A stretch of 64,000 nucleotides of DNA, taken from positions 154,200,706 through 154,264,705 of the forward strand of contig CM030358.1 of NCBI GenBank assembly GCA_017893485.1, given 5' to 3'. The notes under the pieces are model-generated. The model did not search any database, was not told the origin of the DNA, and worked only from the letters and a program-made list of their open reading frames with translations. The DNA is from Hemerocallis citrina (lineage: Eukaryota; Streptophyta; Magnoliopsida; Asparagales; Asphodelaceae). Shown piece by piece: positions 55,896 to 64,000 of this stretch. The position numbers and the translations under genes were made by a program. The first letter of the stretch is position 1, and every line of letters begins with the position of its first letter.

Positions 55896-56179
55896 TTTGT
55901 GAAAACAGCTGGAAGATTCTTTTCTCAAAAGATGTGGTTGAGAAAATACTACCAAACGCCTTTTGAGAAAATTTCTTTGTCAAAAAATTTCCAAAACGAG
56001 CTACCAAACGCAGCCTTAGAATTTTTAGAAGATTTTCGGAGTTTTTTTAGCTTGGATTTTGCATATAAATTTTTATATATGTATATATGGTCGTGTATAT
56101 GCAAGAACTCGTATATATTTATATATAATTACTTATATGTATATATCCAGCTTTTTACTCCATCACCGTCGATTGGCGG

Positions 56180-59060
56180 ATCTTGCACGTATATAACCCG
56201 CTGTGATAGGAGAGCTGTTGTAGACTTGTTGTTTGATCCCAACAAGTTGTTGTGACATATTTGGAACAGAGTTGAACGTTTTGAGCTTGTCTTTTGATCC
56301 TAGCAAGTTTATAGGGGAAACTTCGTGATCGTGTTGTGTGTTGAACTTGTTGTTTGTTCCCAACAAGCTTAGAAAGAACTCAGTGGCAGAACTAAGTGTT
56401 GAACTTGCTGTTTGCGCACAGCAAGCGTGTGGAGAACTCTGCGACGGGGTGGAATGTTGCACTTGCTGTTTGCACCCAGCAAGCGTGTAGAGACAACTCT
56501 TTGATTGAGTTGATCCAGAAACTGTCGTTTGACCCCGGTGAGTTCAGAGGAGACTGTATGACAGAGTTGGGTGTTACACCTGCTGTTTGCGCCCAGCAAG
56601 CTTGTAGACTACTCTAAGATAGAGTTGATGTAGAAACTGCCGTTTGATCCTAGCGCGTTTGTGGGGAGAACTATGGGATGCACTTGAGCTTGAACTTGTT
56701 GTTTGGCCCCGGAAAGTTATTAGTGGTGCTTGGGAGAAGACCAAGGCGTTGAACTTATTGTTTGGAGCCAACGAACTATTTGGTAGAGCTTGAAGACCAA
56801 GGCATTGGGCTCGTTGCCTGGAGCCAACAAGTAGCTGAAGGATCCCATGCGGAGAGCAGAATTTGAGCTTGTTGCTTAGAGCCAACAAGTAGTGGATGGA
56901 GTTCATGCGGCGAGCGGAGCGCTGAACTCGTTGTTAAACGAGCTCAAGCGAAGAGTAGAACATTGAACCTGTTGTCTGGAGCCAATGAGTTATGGACGGA
57001 GCTCAAGCATAGAGCAAGGCGTCAAACTCATTGTTTGGAGTAAACGAGCTATTTGGAGCATGGACGGAGCTCATGCGGTGGGCAGAGTATTGAACTCGTT
57101 GTTTGGAACAACGAGTTGTTTGGCAGAGCTTGAGCGAAGTCCAAGGCGTTGGAGCTCATTGTTTGGAAACAAGTTGTAGCTTGAAGGAGTTGAAGCAGTG
57201 TGCTGAATGTTGAACCTGCTGTTTGGAACCAACGAGTTGCCAAGCGAGTCTGAATGAAGACCAAGGTGTTGAACTCGTTGTTCGGAGCCAACGAGCTATT
57301 TGGTGGAGCTTGAGCGAAGACCAAGGCATTGAACTCATTGTCTGGAGTCAACGAGCTATTTGGTAGAGCTTGAGCAAAGACCAAGGCATTGAACTTATTT
57401 TTTGGAGCCAACAAGCTATCTGGTGAAGCTTGGGTGAAGAACAAGGCATTGAACTCGTTGTTTGGAGCCAATGAGCTATTGATGGAGCTCAAGCGGCGAG
57501 CAGATAACTGAACTCGTTTTTTGGGACAAACGAGTTGTTGATGGAGCTCAAGCGGTGAGCAGAGTGCTGAACTTGTTGTTTGGGAAAAAACGAGCTATTG
57601 ATGAAGCTCGAGCGGCGAGCGGAGCGCTGAACTCGTTGTTTGGAGTCAACGAGCTATTTGATGTAGCTCAAGCGGCGAACAGAGCGTTAAACTCGATGTT
57701 TGGGACCAACGAGTTGTTGATGGAGCTCAAGCGGCGAGCAGAGCACTGAACTCGTTGTTGGAGACAAACGAGTTGCTGATGGGGCTAAAGTGGCGAGCAG
57801 AGCACTGAACTCGTTGTTTGGGACAAACAAGTTGTTGATGGGGTTCAAGCGGCGAGTAGAGCACTGAACTCGTTGTTTGGGACCAACGAGTTGTTGATGT
57901 AGTCTGAGCATATGGAAAGGCGTTGAACTTGTTGTCTGGGACCAACGAGTTGTAGATGGATCTCATGCAGAGAACAGAGCATTGAACTCATCGTTTGGGA
58001 CAAACGAGTTGTTGATGGAGTTCAGGCGGTGAGCAGAGCGGTGAACTTGTTGTTGAAGGGGCTCAAGCAAAGAGTAGAACATTGAACCCGTTGTCTGGAG
58101 CCAATGAGTTATTTGGCGAAGCTTGAGAGAAGACCAAGGCGTTGAACTCGTTGTTTGGAGCCAACGAGCTATCGGGTGAAGCTTGAGCAGGGACCAAAGC
58201 ATTGAACTCATTGTTTGGCGCCCACGAGCTATTTGGTGAAGCTTGAGCGAAGAGTTGAACATTAAACCTGTTGTTTGGAGCCAACGAGTTACTGATGGAG
58301 CTCAAGCGGTAAGCTGAGCACTGAACTCGTTGTTTGGGACAAATGAGTTGTTGATGGGCTCAAGCGGTATGCCGCGGTTGATATGGGCTCAAGCGGCGAA
58401 CAGAGTACTGAACTCGTTGTTTGTAACCAACGAGTTGTCGATGTAGCCGGAGAGAAATTCAAGGCATTGAACTTGTTGTCTGGGACCAACGAGTTATAGA
58501 CGGAGCTCATGAGGAGCCGAGCATTGAACTCGTTGTTCGGGACAAACGAGTTGTTGATGGGGCTCAAGCAGCGAGCAGAGCGCTGAAATCGTTGTTTGTG
58601 ACCAACGAGTTGTTGATGTAGCCTAAGAGAAATTCAAGGCATTGAACTCGTTCTCTGGGACCAAAGAGTTGTAGACGGAGCTCATGCAGAGAGCAGAGCA
58701 TTAAACTCGTTGTTTGGGACCAACGAGTTGTTGATGGAGCTTAAGCAACGAGCAGAGTACTGAACTCATTATTTGGGACAAACGAGTTGCTGATGGGGCT
58801 CAAGCAGCGAGTGGAGTGCTGAACTCGTTATTTGGGACAAACGAGTTGTTGATGGAGCTCAAGTGGTGAGCAGAGCGCTGAACTCGTTGTTTGGGACCAA
58901 CGAGTTGTTGATGGAGCTCAAGAGGAGAGCAGAGTGCTGAACTCGTTGTTTGGAACCAACGAGTTGTTGATGGAGCTCGAGCGGCGAGCAGAGCGTTGAA
59001 CTCGTTGTTTGGGACAAACGAGTTGTTGATAGAGCTCAGGCGACAAGCAGAGATCGGGGT
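56180..59060. repeat. Approximately 59-bp hairpin array of the second Tat element
   Basis: About 45 units of roughly 59-60 bp run through 2.9 kb. A typical unit has GGAGCTCAAGCGGCGAGCAG, then an inverted repeat with arms AACTCGTT and AACGAGTT around a loop beginning GTTTGG. At the left end the arms are CTTGTTG/CAACAAG or CTTGCTG/CAGCAAG instead, so pairing is kept while the sequence changes. Open frames on the - strand through the array have the repeat's periodicity (repeating LAPNNEFNAL-type peptide). Confidence 0.9.
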
Positions 59061-59099
59061 GTTGGACCCGTTGCCCGATATTGGCGAGTGGTTGGCCGG

Positions 59100-61312
59100 A
59101 GGAACTCAAGTGGCGTGCATCGTGCCGAACTCATTGTTAGAGCGGATGAGTTGTGGGTATCCTGAATCTTCTTAGTGTGGAAGTGAATTCACTTGTGTTT
59201 ATTCAGCATTGAGATGATTCCATTCTTCTCTTTACTGACAAGTAGTTGTGTGCATGGAATGAGGTTCCTCGGGATACTGAGCTTGTCCTCCTTCGTGACA
59301 CGATGTGCTTGACGGAGTAGGAATTCTCCCGTTTGCATGACGCTTCAAACGAGACGGAGTTGGAGGCTTCTCAAGTGAAGGTGGTCGAATAAATCTAGAG
59401 TTTGCTCGTCTAAGGAAGACTTGTCTCGGATATGACTATCAAGAGTTGAGGCGGCCCTATGGAGCTGTTAGCTTGTAGGAGGCCGACGAGGAGTTTTGTT
59501 TCTCTTGGGTAGAGTATCTCTCCAGTGTGTACAGCTGGAAGAACAACTTTCATGACAGTTTGTTGTATAGTGTTCACAGGACTTTCGGTAGCGATTCCTA
59601 GACGTGAAATGTGGGGTCATTGTAACTTTGTTGTTGTAATTAGACTTGTAGTTTATGGAATGAGAAGTTTTCTACATGCCAGTGTCTTGTCCTGCGATAC
59701 ATCGTCTTGGAGGTTGGCTAGTCGTATGAGCTGATCTTTGGAGAGTTAGATTTTGGACTAGCCGTTTTGTATTTGCAGACGTCCGTAGTGTTACTGGATC
59801 TGAACATATGAGTTGGTGATAGTTCTGTGATTTGCGGGATTCATTTCATATGCTTGATCCTTGCTGTCATGGTTGAGGTGTCATCGACGGGTTTTCTGTC
59901 GCTAAATAACAGGGCCTCAAGTCTGTTGCGTATAGCATAGAGAGCTGTCGACGGTATATGACGGAGTGTAGCATTGCTCCGTCTTGAACCCAGCTAGTTG
60001 TAGGGACAACTCTGAAGGAGAGTTGTTTTCCAAACTTGCTGTATGGGGCCTCTAACAGATTGTGAGAGTCACATCGAATGGAGAGTTAAACTCCAAGCGT
60101 TGCTTTTTACAAGTGTTGCTGGAGTAACTCTGATCCATGATTTTGGACCTATTAATCTATTGTTGAGAAAATTTAACTAGTTGTAGGAACAGATCGAATG
60201 GCGAATTGAAATCTGAACATGTGCATTACAGGTTGCGAGAGTAACTCTGAACCATGAACATGGATTCCGAACTTGTTAGTTTAAGTATTAACAGGTTGCA
60301 GGAGCAGCTCGAATGGTAAAGTGCACTCTGAACTTGCTTCGCAAATTGACAGAGTCTCTTTTGAACCATGAACTAGACTCCGAACCGGTCGTCGAGGCGC
60401 TGATGGATTGCAAGAGCAGATCGAATAGCGCAGTGCACTGTGAATTTGTGTTATTGCAAATTGTTTAGAGTCCCTATCGAGCCATGGGTATGGACTCCGA
60501 TTCCGTTTTACGGGAAGACTCGCAACTAGTGTTTGGTGCTGCTTAAGTGTTTAAGTGTGGCACTCAACTTGTTGTTATCGAGCCTCCATGGAAGTTCAAC
60601 TAGTTGCAGGAACAGATCGATCGGTGAATTGTGTTCTAAGCGTGTGAGGTTGCATGCGGCAATTCCCGAGTTCTGGATTCTGAACTTGCATTGTAGAAAG
60701 CTTGTAACGATTGTTTAGCACCACTTTGATTGTAAGTTAGGCGTGTAGCTCGTTGTTTGCTTTGATGAATTAACAGGTTGTAGGAGCAGATCGAATGGCG
60801 AAGCACTTTGAACTTGTTTTATTGTAAATTGCTATAATAACTTCGTACTATGGATGTGGGCTCCGAACCTGTCTTGTAGGAAGTTTTTAACGTTTTTTTG
60901 GTGCCGTTTTTGTGTACAAGTTTGGCACCCAACTCGTTGTACTTCACAAGGTGTTCTACTTTCCAAGTCCCTGCTGATATCTCCTCCCTCACGGGTCTTT
61001 AAGTTGATGAGTCGTTAGGCGAATAACTTGGTAGATCTTGCTTGATCTTGCTTATTTTGGAGGGAGCCCCCCATTGTTTTGCATGGAGAAAGGGAAATCT
61101 TCTGATGTACCAATGTGTTTAGGCAAGATTATTTGTTTCCGTCGACTGTGCGGAGTGGCTTCGGGAGAGGGATTCAAGTTTATTACAGTATCATGATGAG
61201 AAATAGTTTGGACCTGACGAGAGATGGTGTGGCAGGTTTGGAAGTTCTTGGTAGAGTTGGTTATGGCAGAGGCTTCAAGCTCGTTTACAGTTTTGGAGTT
61301 ATTGTGACTATT
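59100..61312. other. Second Tat 3' region with degenerate 120-bp-class repeats
   Basis: Past the 59-bp array the sequence loses tight periodicity. From about 59990 to 60960 a longer motif recurs irregularly (GTAGGAGCAGATCGAATGGCGAA, then ACTCCGAACCTGT, then TGTTTGGTGCCG), about every 110-160 bp. Where RT, RNase H and integrase would be in a complete Tat element, none is found. Plus-strand open frames are short and unrecognised, so no antisense gene is visible here. Confidence 0.55.
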
Positions 61313-62125
61313 TTATGGCGGTAGCTCTATGGCGTTGAGGGGGAGGATGGAGCCCCCCATTGTAGCGGTGTAGCATGCTCGTGCTGCCTGTTGGCTTCCT
61401 ACAGCTTGGCCTGCGCCAACTGTTGTTGAGAACTTCATTTTCGTATGAAATGCGAAGGCAATTGCATGGAATGTTGCCTGGCCTGGACGGCCGAATATAG
61501 TATTGTATGCAGCTTTGACATCAATTACCATAAGGTCCAGTGCTTCTATTTGAATAGCGGGGGCTTTCCCTGCTGTTACGTCGAGTGCGACAATTCCCTT
61601 GACTTGGACAGGTGCACCAGAGGAGTCATGAAGTGTATAACTGGCTGGATTGAGTCGGTCTTGAGGGAGCTTGAGAGCCTGAAATGTGGCCATGAAGAGG
61701 ATGTTTACTAAGCTGCCATTGTCCACTGGGATGCGGCATACCTCATGATATAGCATGCAGAGGTTTATGACCAATGCATTGCGATGAGGTGTTTGGATGC
61801 CTTCTAAGTCCTCGTGAGATAAAGATGTCAGGACCCCGGTGTGTTTGGTAGGCAGATTGTTATCTATGGAGTTGACTTTACTGACGAAAGCTTTGCGGGA
61901 GGATTTAGAATCTCCCCTCATCGGGTCTTCATGAATGGAATGAAGGATAGTCATGTATTCAGAGTCTTGCGATTCGCATGGCCTCTGCTGATGCTTTCCA
62001 GCCCCCCGGGACGGAGAATTTTCGGCGTCGTTGTCTTTTTGGAACGAAGTTGGAGAGATAGCCCCTGCAAACCAGGGCTTCCGGTTCTTTTTTAAAGGTT
62101 CGACAGTTGTAAGTAGTGTGTCCAT
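61313..62125 (-). pseudogene. Second Tat element: protease region
   Basis: This 270-codon open frame ends at 61313. It contains the Tat-type protease motif (IPVDNGSLVNILF) and the surrounding conserved stretches (LSHEDLEGIQTPH, LDLMVIDVKAAYN, FGRPGQATFHAI) seen in the first Tat element's gag-pol. The frame then stops instead of leading into RT. The upstream zinc-knuckle region is in another frame (62225-61959), so a frameshift separates gag and protease. Confidence 0.8.
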
Positions 62126-63503
62126 AATCTCTGTGAAATGTGCACCACTTCTTTTTGTCTCTTCTTCTGCTAGACGTTGACATCGTGGGAGGAAGGTGGA
62201 TTATTTCGTCCTTCTCCACTTTCATGAGGATGGCTGATACGCTTGCATTGAGAGGAGTGAATTTAAAGCGTGATGCTAGAGTTGGACGGCGTGAACTTGC
62301 ACTGTTTTTCTAAAACTTCCTGAGTTCTTCCTCGGTTGTGTTCTTCCGTTTGTTCCCGGAAGATGAATCGTTCTTGCCTTGAGGATATAGAGCTTCCTCA
62401 ATCCCGGTATACTTGTCACTCCTTTTCAGGAGCGCAGTGAAACTTTTGGGTGGCTTTTTGGCGATGGAGGCTTTCAGGTCTTTGCTAGTTAAGTCGTGGC
62501 GAAAAGCTGTAGTTGCGATTGAAGTGTTCAAGGTAGAAATTAGCCTTGCTTCAGTAGTAACATGCTGATGAAGTCTTGCGGCGAAAGCACTGCAGTTGCA
62601 ACTGAAGTGTTCAAGGCGTAAAATGACCTTGCTTCAGTTGTAAAATGCTTGACGAAGTCTTGCGGCAAAAGAGCTGCAGTTGCGGCTGAAGTGTTCAAGG
62701 AGTAAATTGTCCTTGCTTCAGTTGTAAAATGCTTGACGAAGTCTTGCGGCGAAAGAGCTGCAGTTGCGATTGAAGTGTTCAAGGCGTAAATTGTCCTTGC
62801 TTCAGTTGTAAAATACTTGACGAAGTCCTTTAGCAGTTCTCCATCTTTTTTGCTTCAGTTCTAGTAGGGAGACACTGGTATTTTCAGTTCTATGACTAGT
62901 AACGAAGTGTGCAATGGAGAGTTCATCGAGCTGATGGAAAGAAAATGTGGATTTGGGTTTCAAACGTGGACACCATTCCCTAGCGGATCATTTCAATGTA
63001 GCGGGAGATGTCCGACACATGAGAGCATCGGTGGCGTTATAGAACATCATAAGTGTTTTAAAGCTCTCGACATGGTTCGTCGGGTCTGATTTCCCGTTGT
63101 AGGATTCGAACTGAGGAGCTTTGAAGTTCCTTGAAATAGGTGCATCGAGGATGGTTTTGCTGAAGGGACATTGATTAGGGCGGTAGGCCCTGTTGGACCA
63201 GTTTCTCTCATTCTTCATCTGTTCTAGGCGATCTTCTATTTCTTGGACGCGGTGATGGTCTTGGTGGTCCTTCTTTTGGGATCCAGTTGAAGCATTTTGG
63301 ACTGAGATGCTGTCGTACTGAGGATGTTGTTCAGGACAATTTTGTCAGGAGCCCCCCGGTGCCTCTCTGTTGGAAGGAGCATGATTAGGCTGTCGGGGTG
63401 ACTGGTGAGGAGGAATCTGATCTTCCATAGGAGGAGCTGGTAGACGAAGAGTGGCAGTGCGACGGTTGGAGGCCACTCCTTTACCTCTTAGTCTTTGTGG
63501 CAT
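61959..63503 (-). pseudogene. Second Tat element: gag, broken
   Basis: The gag start is at MPQRLRGKG (63503), soon after the primer site. In-frame stops occur at 63347-63345 and near 62988, and frameshifts follow. The gag domain is recognisable (APQFESYNGKSDPTNHVESF), as is a zinc-knuckle-like C-x2-H-x4-H-x4-C motif (CTFHRDYGHTTYNC, near 62140), the same variant as in the first Tat element. Within gag, an 84-bp segment is repeated about four times (62486-62830). Confidence 0.8.
62486..62830 (-). repeat. In-frame 84-bp (28-residue) tandem repeat within gag
   Basis: Anchors GTCTTGCGG at 62573, 62657 and 62741 give an exact period of 84 bp, a multiple of three; a diverged fourth copy lies on either side. 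On the - strand each unit encodes a DFVKHFTTEARTIYSLNTS-like segment, which occurs once in the gag of the first Tat element ([18 protein letters not shown]). The segment was therefore amplified in this element's gag. Confidence 0.88.
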
Positions 63504-63526
63504 GGCGATAAGTCTTACTGCGTAGT

Positions 63527-63545
63527 TTTCCACAGACGGCGCCAA
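63527..63545 (-). other. Primer-binding site of the second Tat element
   Basis: The - strand reads TTGGCGCCGTCTGTGGAAA two bases after the 5' LTR, matching the primer site of the first Tat element except near its 3' end. Confidence 0.85.
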
Positions 63546-63547
63546 TC

Positions 63548-64000
63548 TGTTGCTACTTTTTTTGGTGTGGGAGCAAACAGATAGTGAGTTAATAATGGAT
63601 GGAAACTACTAAAATTCAAACGTGTGCCTTGACCGTTAAAAGACGTAAGAGTTCCTGAGATTGAATCTGGATAGTTGATTGACCTCCTGTGATCTTAATT
63701 GGACGGTGGATGATGCGGCCGACGGATCAGCAAAAACGTCTGAAATACCGGGGCGTGGCCCCCGACGACAGACCCTCCGATGCTCAAGTCAGAACCAGAA
63801 AGAGAGAAAGAGAGAGAGAGTAAAAACTGGTGAATTGTTGATTACCTGGCGACTGAGGAGGGGGAGGAGTATTTATAGGCCTGAGAGATATTCTAGAAGT
63901 CGAATTGTGACCGTCGGATCTTTCATATCTCCCCTCCTGAAGAGATAAAATATCCCTGTGAGAGGATAAGAGAGGAGACTCCTAGCCATTATGGGCTGGG
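63548..64000 (-). repeat. 5' LTR of the second Tat element (cut by the window end)
   Basis: The first 453 bp of the right LTR, aligned with 43751-44203 of the left copy with about 8% differences in the first 290 bases and a shifted (GA)n microsatellite. It would be expected to end about 170 bases outside the window. Confidence 0.9.

Larger units (their letters stand above)
45998..56015 (-). mobile_element. PIF/Harbinger transposon, both genes intact (10,018 bp)
   Basis: The left end GGGTGCGTTTGGT and the right end (as its complement, GGCTGCGTTTGGT) form terminal inverted repeats of 13 bp with one mismatch. They are flanked on both sides by TTA (45995-45997 and 56016-56018), the target duplication of PIF/Harbinger. 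Inside, on the - strand, are a SANT/Myb-like gene and a DDE transposase gene, both with complete spliced frames. The left 1.7 kb is an unusual tandem array. The element is inserted in the second Tat element. Complete autonomous elements of this class are usually 4-7 kb, so this one is large. It is a good candidate for a still mobile copy. Confidence 0.92.
43751..64000 (-). mobile_element. Second Tat element, pol-less, running off the window
   Basis: A - strand element. The left (3') LTR is 43751-44372. The right (5') LTR starts at 63548 and is cut by the window end. PBS and polypurine tract match the first Tat element in sequence. Gag and protease are recognisable but broken (61313-63503). 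No RT, RNase H or integrase is present anywhere inside; the rest is tandem repeats and non-coding sequence. In the first 290 bases the LTRs differ at about 25 positions, far more than in the first Tat element, so it is much older. A PIF/Harbinger element (45998-56015) is inserted in it. The likely left target sequence is GATAG (43746-43750). Confidence 0.85.

Noticed and set aside
57049..57492. Open frames of 100-150 codons on the - strand in the 59-bp array
   Set aside because: The peptide repeats with the DNA period (LAPNNEFNAL-type) and several frames are open at once, so they follow from the repeat and not from a gene.
1..64000. tRNA or rRNA genes
   Set aside because: I saw no cloverleaf with matching arms or rRNA-like sequence; the tRNA-related motifs found are primer-binding sites of retroelements.

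Overview
This is plant nuclear DNA, almost certainly from a flowering plant. The evidence is a spliced plant fatty-acid elongase gene, Tat-type and chromodomain Ty3/gypsy retrotransposons, small Helitrons with CTAG ends, a PIF/Harbinger transposon carrying both of its usual genes, a plant L1-type LINE and remnants of an endogenous caulimovirid. I cannot name the species. Most of the 64 kb is mobile or viral DNA and only one ordinary host gene is visible.

Layout. 1-5.6 kb: a two-exon 3-ketoacyl-CoA synthase (KCS) gene on the + strand with a TATA box, one single-base frameshift in exon 1 and a 1.96 kb intron holding one Helitron nested in another; a third small Helitron lies upstream. 5.6-41.6 kb: a decayed caulimovirid ORF on the - strand (a coat-type zinc finger followed by a movement-protein-like segment) split into four pieces by three insertions. 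These are a 13,345 bp Tat element (8748-22092, LTRs differing at 3 positions, TSD TTTAT), a 10,990 bp Tekay/Del-type chromovirus on the - strand (22956-33945, LTRs differing at about 20 positions, TSD CTATA) and a broken LINE (about 34802-40990, - strand) that itself holds a 1.1 kb TRIM-like mini LTR element. 41.6-43.75 kb: low-complexity and G-rich DNA without a convincing gene. 43.75 kb to the right edge: an older, pol-less Tat element on the - strand (left LTR 43751-44372, right LTR starting at 63548 and running out of the window), made mostly of tandem repeats plus a broken gag-protease. A 10,018 bp PIF/Harbinger element (45998-56015, TSD TTA) is inserted in it.

How the parts work together. 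The Harbinger element is the most complete mobile unit: an intact DDE transposase gene and an intact SANT/Myb-like partner gene lie head to tail on the - strand, with matching termini and a large subterminal array built on an AGCTGTTTT-like motif that also occurs inverted at the other end. The Tat element at 8.7 kb keeps an intact three-exon antisense gene (648 codons, own TATA box) although its sense pol is frameshifted. The array in front of that gene is made of 58-bp units that each encode a short hairpin. The second Tat element has an unrelated array of similar period whose units also encode hairpins, and the stem bases change together between units, which suggests that the fold itself is maintained. 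I consider these hairpin arrays and the antisense gene the most interesting content of the window.
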